A DNA stretch of 64,000 nucleotides from Paenibacillus ottowii (GTDB lineage Bacteria; Bacillota; Bacilli; Paenibacillales; Paenibacillaceae), in NCBI RefSeq assembly GCF_006874425.1, contig NZ_VIJZ01000016.1, positions 1-64,000 on the forward strand. The letters are read 5' to 3'. The notes beneath the pieces are model-generated. The model had not been told where the DNA came from and did no database searches. It saw nothing but the letters and a program-made list of their open reading frames with translations. Positions 32,554-41,506 of this stretch are shown here, piece by piece. The translations under genes and the position numbers were made by a program. Position 1 is the stretch's first letter; every line of letters starts with the position of its first letter.

Positions 32554-34623
32554 ATGGTACAAAGTCTGTGGAATTCTTCACAAGCATCTGAGCCAAAAAG
32601 CACGCTGGAGCAGCTCGTCTACCATTCTAATCTCATCGGTACGGATAGAAGCGTGTGCAACTGGGGAGGCGGCAACACTTCGGCTAAAACGACGATACAA
32701 GATTTTCGCGGGCGTGAAGTTGAAGTGATGTACGTTAAGGGGAGCGGTTCCGATCTTGCAACCATGAAAGCGCATAACTTCACCGGGCTTCGTATGGAGG
32801 ATATTCGTCCATTGTTTGAACGGGAAGATATGTCTGACGAGGATATGGTCGCATATTTGGCGAACTGTATGATAGATGCCAAGCATCCGCGTGCTTCCAT
32901 TGAGACATTGCTACACGCATTTTTGCCTTTTAATCATGTCGATCATACACATCCGGACGCGATTATCAGCTTATGCTGTTCGCATAACGGCCAGGAAATC
33001 GCTAAGGAAATTTTCGGTGACCGTTTTGTATGGGTACCTTATATCCGTCCCGGTTTTAAGCTATCGAAAATGATAGCCCAAGGGGTTCTTGATCATCCAC
33101 AAGCTGAGTTGGTATTGATGGAAAAGCATGGCTTGGTTACTTGGGGAGACACATCCGAAGCGGCTTATGCCAAAACGATCGAAATCATTCAAGAAGCAGA
33201 AAGCTATATTAAAGCTCGTCAAGCGAAAAAGCAGGGATTTGGAGGCGCAAAGTATAAATCGCTTACTTCAAAAGGGCGCCGTAGTATTGTGTCCCAAGTC
33301 ATGCCATCCATCCGGGGTGCAGTCAGTGATGAGAAAAAGATGATCCTCACCTTTGATGACGCAGAGGATGTGTTGGAATTTGTGAACGGCCGCGATTCTG
33401 CCGCTTTATCCCAGGTCGGAGCAGCGTGCCCGGATCATCTCGTTCATACCAAAATGAAACCGATTTATATAGATTGGACACCAGATTTGGAGGATGTAGA
33501 GGGGCTGAAAGTTAAGCTTGCCGAGGGTATAGCAGCCTATAAAGAGCAATACCAAGCTTATTTCGAGCGCAATCGACATGAAGGAGATGTGAGATTTGAA
33601 GCAGCACCGCGTGTAATCCTGATTCCGGGTATCGGTATGATCAACACAGGCAAAAGCTGGAGTAATGCACAGGTGAGCGGCGCTCTGTATCATCGGGCTA
33701 TTGCTGTTATGCGAGGAGCAACGGCGTTAGGAGAGTTTGTTTCGCTTAGTGAAAATGAATCTTACAACGTGGAATATTGGCCGCTGGAGCTTTACAAGCT
33801 ATCACTGGTACCAGCAGAAGCAGAATTTTCACGCAAAATTGCGTTCATTACAGGCGGTGCAGGAGGAATTGGTAGTGCAACCGCACGGCGTTTGGTGGAT
33901 GAAGGTGCGCATGTCGTATTGGCAGACCTGAATCTGGAGGGCGCGCAAAAGGTAGCCGCAGACATCAATAGCAGTTACGGTAAAAACCGAGCGATTGCCG
34001 TGAAAATGGATGTGACGCAAGAGGAGCAGATCCAGGCGGCCTATGCCGAGACAGCGCTGACCTATGGTGGTGTAGATGTCATCGTTAACAATGCAGGGCT
34101 TGCTACATCCAGTCCGTTCGATGAAACATCATTAAAGGAATGGAATTTAAATGTAAACGTGTTGGGAACAGGTTATTTTTTGGTCGCGCGTGAAGCATTC
34201 AAGCTGATGAAGGAACAGACACTTGGCGGCAGCATGGTGTTCGTTGGTTCCAAAAACTCAGTCTACGCAGGTAAAAATGTAACGGCTTACAGCTCGGTCA
34301 AGGCGCTGGAAGCGCATCTGGCTCGTTGTATTGCCGCAGAAGGCGGCGAATACGGCATCCGCGTGAACACGATTTTGCCGGATGCGATTTTGCAAGGCTC
34401 GGCAATCTGGAACTCCAATTGGCGCAATGAGCGAGCCGCTGCCTACGGCATCGAGCCAGATCAGCTGGAGGAACATTACCGCAAGCGAACGACGCTGCTG
34501 GTCAACATTTACCCGCAGGATATTGCTGAGGGCATTGCCTTTTTCGCCTCATCCAAGGCGGAGAAAACGACAGGCTGTATGTTGACCATCGACGGCGGCG
34601 TCTCAGCAGCCTTTACACGCTAG
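32554..34623 (+). CDS. rhaEW: Bifunctional rhamnulose-1-phosphate aldolase / lactaldehyde dehydrogenase
   Basis: A 689-residue fusion. The N-terminal half (about 1-420) is a class II aldolase/adducin-type domain: STHVDHTHPDAI-like metal His region (residues 127-133, FNHVDHTHPD) and VLMEKHGLVTWG. The C-terminal part (about 430-689) is a short-chain dehydrogenase with the cofactor motif FITGGAGGIGSATARRL, NNAG and the catalytic YSSVK. It splits L-rhamnulose-1-P into glycerone phosphate and L-lactaldehyde and oxidises the latter to L-lactate. CTTGGAGG lies upstream of the ATG. The gene heads the rhamnose operon. Confidence 0.93.
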   Translation: MVQSLWNSSQASEPKSTLEQLVYHSNLIGTDRSVCNWGGGNTSAKTTIQDFRGREVEVMYVKGSGSDLATMKAHNFTGLRMEDIRPLFEREDMSDEDMVAYLANCMIDAKHPRASIETLLHAFLPFNHVDHTHPDAIISLCCSHNGQEIAKEIFGDRFVWVPYIRPGFKLSKMIAQGVLDHPQAELVLMEKHGLVTWGDTSEAAYAKTIEIIQEAESYIKARQAKKQGFGGAKYKSLTSKGRRSIVSQVMPSIRGAVSDEKKMILTFDDAEDVLEFVNGRDSAALSQVGAACPDHLVHTKMKPIYIDWTPDLEDVEGLKVKLAEGIAAYKEQYQAYFERNRHEGDVRFEAAPRVILIPGIGMINTGKSWSNAQVSGALYHRAIAVMRGATALGEFVSLSENESYNVEYWPLELYKLSLVPAEAEFSRKIAFITGGAGGIGSATARRLVDEGAHVVLADLNLEGAQKVAADINSSYGKNRAIAVKMDVTQEEQIQAAYAETALTYGGVDVIVNNAGLATSSPFDETSLKEWNLNVNVLGTGYFLVAREAFKLMKEQTLGGSMVFVGSKNSVYAGKNVTAYSSVKALEAHLARCIAAEGGEYGIRVNTILPDAILQGSAIWNSNWRNERAAAYGIEPDQLEEHYRKRTTLLVNIYPQDIAEGIAFFASSKAEKTTGCMLTIDGGVSAAFTR

Positions 34624-34851
34624 CCAAATTGAAATGAACCTAACATTTTAAAATAAAAGTGACTTTATGGGTAGTCACCAGCGGAGCGGGCGGAATTGTT
34701 TTGAAGAAGCGGAGCGTTCGCCTTTGCAACGGGATTTTAACCTTATTATGTGTTGCAAAATGAAAAATCCCGTTGCAACAGCGATCGGAAGAGCAATCCG
34801 CACGCGAAGCGGCCTCCCATAACTCACTTCATTTTCCAAGGAGGAACCACG
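34624..34851 (+). repeat. Intercistronic spacer with perfect 15-bp inverted repeat
   Basis: TTGCAACGGGATTTT (34724-34738) and its exact reverse complement (34764-34778) enclose a 25-base loop, in the 228-base gap between rhaEW and rhaA. The flanks are GC-rich and repeat GCGGAGCG-like strings. No T run follows, so a terminator is unlikely; RNA processing, mRNA stability or a mobile mini-element are options. A related hairpin is at 38380. Confidence 0.8.
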
Positions 34852-36072
34852 ATGAGTGACAAAGCGTACGCCTTATTCGAGGAACAACAGCAGCAACGAG
34901 GCATTGACCTGAAGCAAGTAAAGTCAAGACTGAAAGCGCTTAATATAGAAACACCTTCCTGGGGATATGGAGACTCAGGTACACGGTTCAAGGTCTTCCA
35001 GAAAACGGGCGTGCCGCGCGATCCGTACGAAAAGCTGGAGGATGCCGCACAGGTTCATGCCGTGACAGGTTTATGCCCATCTGTTGCTATTCACATCCCA
35101 TGGGATAAAGTAGACGATTACGGCAAGCTTCGCAGTCATGCTGAAATTCTCGGTCTAAAAATAGGGGCAATCAATCCCAATCTGTTTCAAGACGAGGACT
35201 ATATGCTCGGTAGCGTTACCAATGTAGACCCGGCAATCCGTCGCAAGGCTATCAACCATTTGTTAGAATGCGTGGATATTGCCAAGGAAACGGACTCCAA
35301 CGATTTTAGCTTATGGTTCGCAGACGGAACCAATTATCCCGGCCAGGGGGACATTCGCAAACGCAAAAATTGGATGCTGGAGGCGCTGCGTGAAATGTAT
35401 AAGGCGCTTACGCCGGATATGCGCATGCTGATTGAATACAAGGCGTTTGAGCCAGCCTTTTACCATACGGATATTGCCGATTGGGGCATGGCGTACCATT
35501 ACGCGACCAAGTTGGGGCCGCAAGCACAGGTGCTGGTGGATACTGGGCATCACCTGCCCGGAGCCAACGTAGAGCATATTGTTGCGTTTTTAATGGATGA
35601 GCAGCGACTGGGTGGCTTTCATTTTAACAGTTATAAATATGCGGATGATGATCTGATTGTGGGCTCTGCCAATCCGTATGAGCTGTTTTTAATCTTTTAC
35701 CAGATTTTGAACGCAGCGCAGGATGTTGATGCAGATATCCGCCATGCTGTCGATAAAATCGCTTATTTGATCGATCAGTCGCACAATATCGAACCCAAAA
35801 TTCCGGCCATGATTCGCTCGGTACTGAATGTGCAAACTCAATATGCGAAGGCACTCTTGATTAATCATGCAGAAGTGGAGGAAGCGGCGAGTCGTCAGGA
35901 TGTGCTGGGTGCGGAGGATGCCGTACGCCAAGCGTTCGAGTTTGATGTGGCACCGTTGCTCAAAGCGATCCGCGAAGAGCAAGGATTACCTGCAGATCCC
36001 ATGAAAGCCTACTTGGCTTCTGAGTATGGTGCGCAGATTTTGCAAAGAGGCAAGGGCGGTGCGAGCTGGTGA
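34852..36072 (+). CDS. rhaA: L-rhamnose isomerase (RhaI type)
   Basis: A 406-residue TIM-barrel isomerase. Metal-binding and catalytic segments are visible: LWFADGTNYPGQGD, LIEYKAFEPAFYHTDIADWG, LVDTGHHLPGANVE and FHFNSYKYADDD. It belongs to the Pseudomonas RhaI-like group rather than the E. coli RhaA group. It converts L-rhamnose to L-rhamnulose. CCAAGGAGG lies before ATG 34852; the upstream frame extension covers the hairpin and is not coding. Its stop overlaps the kinase start. Confidence 0.93.
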   Translation: MSDKAYALFEEQQQQRGIDLKQVKSRLKALNIETPSWGYGDSGTRFKVFQKTGVPRDPYEKLEDAAQVHAVTGLCPSVAIHIPWDKVDDYGKLRSHAEILGLKIGAINPNLFQDEDYMLGSVTNVDPAIRRKAINHLLECVDIAKETDSNDFSLWFADGTNYPGQGDIRKRKNWMLEALREMYKALTPDMRMLIEYKAFEPAFYHTDIADWGMAYHYATKLGPQAQVLVDTGHHLPGANVEHIVAFLMDEQRLGGFHFNSYKYADDDLIVGSANPYELFLIFYQILNAAQDVDADIRHAVDKIAYLIDQSHNIEPKIPAMIRSVLNVQTQYAKALLINHAEVEEAASRQDVLGAEDAVRQAFEFDVAPLLKAIREEQGLPADPMKAYLASEYGAQILQRGKGGASW

Positions 36073-37544
36073 GCGTCCTTGCATATGATCTGGGGGCAAG
36101 TAGCGGTAGGGTTCTGCTCGGAAAATTAACCGATTCACGTATCGTGGTGGAGGAAATCCATCGCTTTTCCAATGATCCGGTCAAGGTCGGCGAACGCCTG
36201 CACTGGGACATACTGCGTCTTTATCACGAGGTGCAGCAGGGATTGCTCAAAGCCAAGCATATGGGAGTGAATCCGTCCAGCCTGGCGATCGATTCCTGGG
36301 CAGTTGATTTTGGACTGATTGGGGAAACTGGAGAATTGCTGGGCAACCCTTACCATTACCGGGATTGGCATACACATGGGGTGATGGAGAACGTACAGAA
36401 ACGGCTGGGAAAAGAGTTTATTTTCCAGCGCACAGGCATTCAGTTTTTGACATTTAATACGATTTATCAGCTGGCCGCTATGCGGAAGATGAGTTCACCC
36501 TTGCTGGAGCAGGCAACGCATTTCTTAATGATCCCTGATTTGCTGCGATATTTTCTGACAGGTGAAATGTTTCATGAATTTTCGAATGCAACGAGCACGC
36601 AATTATATCATCCGCTGCAGCAAAAATGGGATGATGAGCTTTTGTCTGGAATCAACATTCCCCGTTCTTGGTTTGGAGAGGTACTGGAGCCGGGAAGTGT
36701 TGCAGGTACAATCCGTTCATCGGTGATGACGGATTTGGGTGTTGGAGCGATTCCTGTGATTGCAGTAGCAGAGCATGACACAGGATCAGCGGTAGCTGCG
36801 GTGCCTGCGCTGGAACGGTCCTTTGCGTACTTGAGCTGCGGAACATGGTCCCTGATGGGAACGGAGACCGCACAGCCTGTAATCAATGATGATACGCTTC
36901 GATTTAATTTTACAAATGAAGGCGGCGTGGGTCGGACCTACAGGCTGCTAAAAAATATCATGGGACTGTGGATTCTACAGGAGGCGCGCAGAGAGTGGGA
37001 GCGGCAGGGATACTCCTATTCCTTTCCTGAATTGGTTCGGTTGGCAGAACAGGCACCGGCGTTCACTTGTTTGATTGACCCGGATGATGAACTGTTTCTG
37101 CATGCCGGGGATATGAAAACACGTATCCGCCAATACTGCCGCAATACCGGGCAGCCATTGCCGGATACGCCGGGAGAGATTACGCGCTGCATTCTTGAAA
37201 GTCTGGCGTTAAAGTATTGTTATATTTTGGAGCTTACCGAACGGGTGTCAGGACAGCGTTTTAATGGTTTGCATATGGTCGGTGGGGGAATTCAGAACCA
37301 CTTGCTGTGCCAATGGACGGCCAATTCGATTCAAAAACCGGTGTGGGCGGGACCCGCAGAAGCGAGCGCAATTGGCAATCTTGCGGTACAATGGATGACA
37401 CAGAGAAAGTTCTCCGATATATGGGAAGCACGCGGGGTCATTGCAGATTCTATTGTCGTAGAGGAATATGAACCTGCCGAGTCAGAAGCGTGGGAGGATG
37501 CCTATGGGCGGTTCCGGCGGGTGACAGGACTTTTTGTACATTAA
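36069..37544 (+). CDS. rhaB: L-rhamnulokinase
   Basis: A 491-residue FGGY-family kinase. The ATP-binding phosphate-1 motif is VLAYDLGASSGRV at the N-terminus. AIDSWAVDFGL and VAEHDTGSAVAAVP are characteristic of RhaB, and HMVGGGIQNHLLCQWTANS is the C-terminal adenosine motif. It phosphorylates L-rhamnulose at O1. The GTG start at 36069 overlaps the isomerase stop (GTGA), giving translational coupling. The product is the substrate of RhaEW and the likely inducer sensed by RhaR. Confidence 0.94.
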   Translation: MSVLAYDLGASSGRVLLGKLTDSRIVVEEIHRFSNDPVKVGERLHWDILRLYHEVQQGLLKAKHMGVNPSSLAIDSWAVDFGLIGETGELLGNPYHYRDWHTHGVMENVQKRLGKEFIFQRTGIQFLTFNTIYQLAAMRKMSSPLLEQATHFLMIPDLLRYFLTGEMFHEFSNATSTQLYHPLQQKWDDELLSGINIPRSWFGEVLEPGSVAGTIRSSVMTDLGVGAIPVIAVAEHDTGSAVAAVPALERSFAYLSCGTWSLMGTETAQPVINDDTLRFNFTNEGGVGRTYRLLKNIMGLWILQEARREWERQGYSYSFPELVRLAEQAPAFTCLIDPDDELFLHAGDMKTRIRQYCRNTGQPLPDTPGEITRCILESLALKYCYILELTERVSGQRFNGLHMVGGGIQNHLLCQWTANSIQKPVWAGPAEASAIGNLAVQWMTQRKFSDIWEARGVIADSIVVEEYEPAESEAWEDAYGRFRRVTGLFVH

Positions 37545-37564
37545 AGAGGTGGAGTGAGATTGCC

Positions 37565-38323
37565 ATGCTGGTCGCAGAAAGATATGAGATGATTGTACAG
37601 CTCGTGAATGAAAGAGGAAGCATACGAGTGTCCGAATTAAGTGAGTTGTGTAAAGTAACGGAAGAAACGATCCGACGCGATCTGGATCGACTGGAGCAGG
37701 CGGGGCGACTGCGCCGTTCGCATGGGGGAGCGGTTAGCGTCAAAAACGAGCAGCCTGAAACCCCCTATGCGGTACGGGAAATTATGAACGCGGAGGAAAA
37801 GCGTCGAATTGCTGAGGAAGCGGTCAAGCAGATTCAGCCGCATGATCGCATTTTACTGGATGCCAGTACGACGGCCTGGTATATGGCTTCCAGTCTGCCA
37901 GATATTCCTTTAACGATATTGACCAATTCGATTCGGGTAGCTACAGAGCTGGCGGGTAAGGAAAAAATCGAGGTCATTTCGACGGGAGGTCAGTTGCTTC
38001 AACGTTCACTGTCGTTCGTGGGTCCTCTTGCAGAGCGTTCATTAGAAACCTATTATGTAGATAAGCTATTTTTTTCCAGCCAGGGAGTTCATCTGGATCG
38101 CGGCATTAGTGAATCGAATGAGCTGCAAGCTCGTTTGAAGCAGAAAATGGTCAGCATTGCGGATCGCGTGATTTTATTGGCGGATGCGAGCAAATTCGGG
38201 CAGCAGGCGTTTACACATGTCGTGCACTTGTCACAAGTGTCCGAAATAATCACAGATTCACGGTTGTCGGACCCGATTCGTAGTCAACTCGCAGAGCTGT
38301 CCATTCCAGTTACGATTGTGTAA
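37565..38323 (+). CDS. rhaR: DeoR-family regulator of rhamnose catabolism
   Basis: A 252-residue DeoR-type repressor. The N-terminal HTH is RYEMIVQLVNERGSIRVSELSELCKVTEETIRRDL with the RRSHGGAV wing. The C-terminal DeoRC sugar-phosphate sensor shows ILLDASTTAWYMASSL and LTNSIRVATEL. In B. subtilis RhaR represses the rha operon and is released by rhamnulose-1-phosphate. GAGGTGGAG precedes ATG 37565; the frame upstream lies inside rhaB. Its position as the fourth gene suggests autoregulation. Confidence 0.87.
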   Translation: MLVAERYEMIVQLVNERGSIRVSELSELCKVTEETIRRDLDRLEQAGRLRRSHGGAVSVKNEQPETPYAVREIMNAEEKRRIAEEAVKQIQPHDRILLDASTTAWYMASSLPDIPLTILTNSIRVATELAGKEKIEVISTGGQLLQRSLSFVGPLAERSLETYYVDKLFFSSQGVHLDRGISESNELQARLKQKMVSIADRVILLADASKFGQQAFTHVVHLSQVSEIITDSRLSDPIRSQLAELSIPVTIV

Positions 38324-38379
38324 GTATGGAGTTTCTGGAGGGAGGTCGCTCCTCGTTTCATTTGATCTTACGATTGCTG

Positions 38380-38435
38380 TTGCAGTGGGATTCATTGATG
38401 ATGTAAAACACCTATAGGCGAGCATCCCACTGCAA
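38380..38435 (+). repeat. Inverted repeat between rhaR and lutA, covarying with the 34724 hairpin
   Basis: TTGCAGTGGGAT (38380-38391) is exactly complementary to ATCCCACTGCAA (38424-38435) across a 32-base loop. Compared with the hairpin at 34724, two adjacent stem bases are changed (AC to GT) and both are compensated in the other arm. No T run follows. Confidence 0.8.
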
Positions 38436-38492
38436 GCTTATGCTTATGATGAAAGTTTTCCTTGTGGAAAATGGACGGAAGGGGTGTGTCGT

Positions 38493-39221
38493 ATGAAGGT
38501 ATCTTTATTTATTACCTGCCTGAGTGATGCCATTTATCCAAGAGTAGGAGAAGCGATGGCACGCTTGCTTGCCAGATATGGTGTCGAGCTGGAATTTCCC
38601 AAGGTGCAGACATGCTGCGGGCAGCCGTCCTATAACAGCGGCTATTGGGACGAAACAAGGGTTGCGGCAAAAACGATTTTGAGAGCGTTTAATGACAGCG
38701 ATTTTGTCGTAGCTCCTTCCGGTTCCTGCACGTATATGATTCATCATTACCCGGAATTGTTTAAGGATGAGCCCAAATGGCTGGATTCAGCACGGAGGCT
38801 GGAGCAAAAGACGTATGAGTTTACACAATTTATGGTACAGGTGCTTGGCGTGACCGATGTGGGCGCGTCTTTTCCGCATACGGTAACTTACCATCCGTCT
38901 TGTCATGGAACACGTTTGCTCGGCGTAAAGGAGGAACCGATGAAGCTGCTTGGCAGCGTAAAGGGTTTGCAATTAGTGCCGCTTCCTTTTGCTGAGGACT
39001 GCTGTGGGTTTGGTGGTACTTTTGCGGTGAAAATGCCCGCTATTTCGGGAGCGATGGTAACTGAAAAAGTGGACCATATCAGGGAGACGGAAGCCGAGGT
39101 ATTGGTGGGATTGGATATGGCCTGCCTAATGAACATCGCCGGAAATCTTAGATATCGGGAAGAGCCAGTTCGGGTGATGCATCTGGCAGAGCTGCTGTAT
39201 GAAGGGGTGAAACATGCATGA
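38493..39221 (+). CDS. lutA: L-lactate utilisation protein LutA
   Basis: A 242-residue Fe-S oxidoreductase subunit of the CCG family. Two Cys-rich repeats are seen: TCCGQPSYNSGY near residue 39 and EDCCGFGGTF near residue 170, the latter after YHPSCHGTRLLG. With LutB and LutC it oxidises L-lactate to pyruvate in the cytoplasm. GAAGGGG lies eight bases before ATG 38493; the GTG at 38484 falls inside the site spacing. It follows rhaR by 170 bases, separated by the hairpin at 38380, so it may share the rha transcript. Its stop overlaps lutB. Confidence 0.92.
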   Translation: MKVSLFITCLSDAIYPRVGEAMARLLARYGVELEFPKVQTCCGQPSYNSGYWDETRVAAKTILRAFNDSDFVVAPSGSCTYMIHHYPELFKDEPKWLDSARRLEQKTYEFTQFMVQVLGVTDVGASFPHTVTYHPSCHGTRLLGVKEEPMKLLGSVKGLQLVPLPFAEDCCGFGGTFAVKMPAISGAMVTEKVDHIRETEAEVLVGLDMACLMNIAGNLRYREEPVRVMHLAELLYEGVKHA

Positions 39222-40741
39222 CCGCTGTACATACACATTATTCTATGAACCAAAAGGTCAAAGAACGCGCAGAGCTAGCTCTGAATGACGATTTTCTGCG
39301 GAATGCAGTTCGTTTCACTACCGAGCGACTGCGCAACGGCAAGCGGGTAGCTTCAGAACAGCACGGAAATTGGGAGGAATGGCGTGAGCGAGGGCGTCAA
39401 ATTCGGCTTCATACCATTGCCCATCTGGACTATTACCTAAATCTATTTGTAGAAAATGCCCGTGCCAACGGGGTGCACATCCATTTTGCTGACACCGCAG
39501 TGGATGCCGTAGGCATTACACTGGACATTGCCGCGCATAACCAAGTACGTTCTGTCGTCAAATCCAAGTCGATGGTGTCAGAGGAGCTGCATTTGAACCA
39601 GGCGCTGGAAGGTGCAGATATCGAGACGATTGAAAGTGATCTCGGTGAGTATATTATTCAACTGGCAGGTGAGGCGCCATCTCATATCGTAATCCCTGCG
39701 ATTCACAAAAACCGTTATCAGATTGCCGAGTTGCTGTCCAAAGAAGCGGGGGAGGAGCTGTCCGCAGATACGACGATTCTGGCGGGCTTTGTCCGAAAAA
39801 AGCTGCGTGAAAAGTTTCTGGATGCGGATATTGGCATGACAGGCTGCAATTTTGCCATTGCCGAGACGGGTTCCATGGTACTGTTCGAAAATGAAGGTAA
39901 CGCACGTATGGTTTCCACGCTGCCCAAAACACAAATTACACTGATGGGTATGGAGCGGATTATTCCATCCTGGACAGATTTGGAAGTGATGGCTACATTG
40001 CTGCCACGCTCCGCTACCGGACAGAAGCTGACGATGTATATGTCCGGTATTTCTGGACCCCGGCGCAGCCAGGATGCTGATGGACCGGAGGAAATGCATA
40101 TCATCATCGTAGATAATGGACGTTCGCTTCAGTTAGGCAATCCCGAATTTCAGGAGTTGTTGAATTGCATTCGCTGCGGTGCTTGCCTGAACGCCTGTCC
40201 AGTGTACCGACACATTGGGGGACACGCGTATGGCGGGACATATAGCGGCCCTATCGGTGCAGTGCTTACGCCTGCCCTTCATGGCAACATTGAAGAGTGG
40301 AACGATATTGCGAGTGCGTCCAGCTTGTGCGGGGCGTGTTATGAAGCTTGTCCGGTCAAAATCCCACTGCATGATATGCTGGTTTATTTGCGTAGACGCA
40401 AGGTGGAAGGGGGACAAGGGGATAAGCTGGAGACGGCCGGGATGAAGGGTTTTGCGGCAGTCGTTTCCAGCTCGAAGCGATTCGCTGCGGCGATCCGGCT
40501 TGGGCAGATCGCACAGAAAGCGGTCGTCCGTAAAGGAGAAATTACCCTTAAGCTTGGTCCCTTAAAAGGCTGGAATACGTACCGTGTGGCTCCTGGTTTA
40601 GCGAAAAAATCCTTCCGTCAGCACTGGAACACACTGGCACGTGAGCTGGAGCAGGAACGCAAGGTCATGCACCCGGACATTCTCAGCCGAATGGAGACAA
40701 TCTTGGCAGACAGAAGTAAAGGAGGGGCCCAGCATGAATGA
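39218..40741 (+). CDS. lutB: Iron-sulfur L-lactate oxidation protein LutB
   Basis: A 507-residue protein. The LUD domain runs from about residue 70 to 300 (GCNFAIAETGSMVLFENEG). It is followed by two ferredoxin-type 4Fe-4S motifs, CIRCGACLNACPVYR and CGACYEACPVK, with a C-terminal DUF3390 segment. It carries electrons from lactate oxidation. The ATG lies inside the lutA stop (ATGA), and its own end overlaps lutC, so the three proteins are translationally coupled. Confidence 0.94.
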   Translation: MTAVHTHYSMNQKVKERAELALNDDFLRNAVRFTTERLRNGKRVASEQHGNWEEWRERGRQIRLHTIAHLDYYLNLFVENARANGVHIHFADTAVDAVGITLDIAAHNQVRSVVKSKSMVSEELHLNQALEGADIETIESDLGEYIIQLAGEAPSHIVIPAIHKNRYQIAELLSKEAGEELSADTTILAGFVRKKLREKFLDADIGMTGCNFAIAETGSMVLFENEGNARMVSTLPKTQITLMGMERIIPSWTDLEVMATLLPRSATGQKLTMYMSGISGPRRSQDADGPEEMHIIIVDNGRSLQLGNPEFQELLNCIRCGACLNACPVYRHIGGHAYGGTYSGPIGAVLTPALHGNIEEWNDIASASSLCGACYEACPVKIPLHDMLVYLRRRKVEGGQGDKLETAGMKGFAAVVSSSKRFAAAIRLGQIAQKAVVRKGEITLKLGPLKGWNTYRVAPGLAKKSFRQHWNTLARELEQERKVMHPDILSRMETILADRSKGGAQHE

Positions 40742-41489
40742 ACGGCGTAGTCCTTCTGCGCAAGCAAAAGCGGAGCATGAAGCGTGGCTTCATCAAATGG
40801 AAGCCGAATCCCGTGTCAAACAGACGCGCTTTATGGGGGGAATTGCGGCGCGGCTCAAGCGTCCGCGGCAGACGGAGCCACCGATGCAGCCGTTTCGCGG
40901 CGCACCTGCGTTTTGGCACGAATTCGAATGGGATGCGGAGCAGCGGATCGAGGAGTTTACCGCCAACTTTACAAGTGTTGGCGGACATGTCGTGCGTCTG
41001 CCGGATTTGGAGGAGACGGCAGACTGGATCGCGCACAAGGCGCGCGAGCTGGGAGCGGCTTATATCGTCCGGCAAAATGAGCCGGACCTGGATGCGCTCC
41101 AGTTGGAAGCAGCGCTACCGGAAGTTCGACTGTCGGTGTGGAACACCGATTCAGCCGAGAACTGGAGGGCACGCGCTGCGGAAGCCGATATCGGCATTGT
41201 CATGGCCGATGAGGCCGCCGCCTACACCGGCTCGGTAGCGGTGCTATCTGCGCCGGGGAAGGGGCGCTCGGTCAGCCTGCTGCCGACCGCGCTGATCATT
41301 CTCCTGCCAGTGGAGCGTCTGCGAACACGACTGGGCGAGATTTTAAGCCGCTTTGATGAAGCCGGACCCGAGCAGTTGCCGGCAGGCATTCATTTTATTA
41401 CCGGTCCGAGCCGTTCATCCGATATTGAAAACGACTTGACGATCGGGGTACATGGACCAGGTATCGTGTATACGCTGTTGATTGGTTAG
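40734..41489 (+). CDS. lutC: Lactate utilisation protein LutC
   Basis: A 251-residue LUD-domain protein. The N-terminal third is charged and variable. The LUD core shows IGIVMADEAAAYTGSVAVLS, LLPTALIILLP and the C-terminal GPSRSSDIENDLTIGVHGPG motif. GGAGGGG lies before ATG 40734, which overlaps the lutB stop by eight bases. No lutR regulator or lactate permease gene adjoins it. The gene ends 17 bases from a convergent histidine kinase gene with no obvious terminator between. Confidence 0.92.
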   Translation: MNERRSPSAQAKAEHEAWLHQMEAESRVKQTRFMGGIAARLKRPRQTEPPMQPFRGAPAFWHEFEWDAEQRIEEFTANFTSVGGHVVRLPDLEETADWIAHKARELGAAYIVRQNEPDLDALQLEAALPEVRLSVWNTDSAENWRARAAEADIGIVMADEAAAYTGSVAVLSAPGKGRSVSLLPTALIILLPVERLRTRLGEILSRFDEAGPEQLPAGIHFITGPSRSSDIENDLTIGVHGPGIVYTLLIG

Positions 41490-41506
41490 AGCGTTGCACT
41501 TCCCGT

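Noticed and set aside
34624..34851. Riboswitch or attenuator upstream of rhaA
   Set aside because: Only one long stem is visible, with no conserved aptamer core and no T run; a processing or repeat element fits better.
34750..34851. N-terminal extension of rhamnose isomerase
   Set aside because: It would translate the hairpin, has no ribosome site, and the family N-terminus fits ATG 34852 with AAGGAGG.
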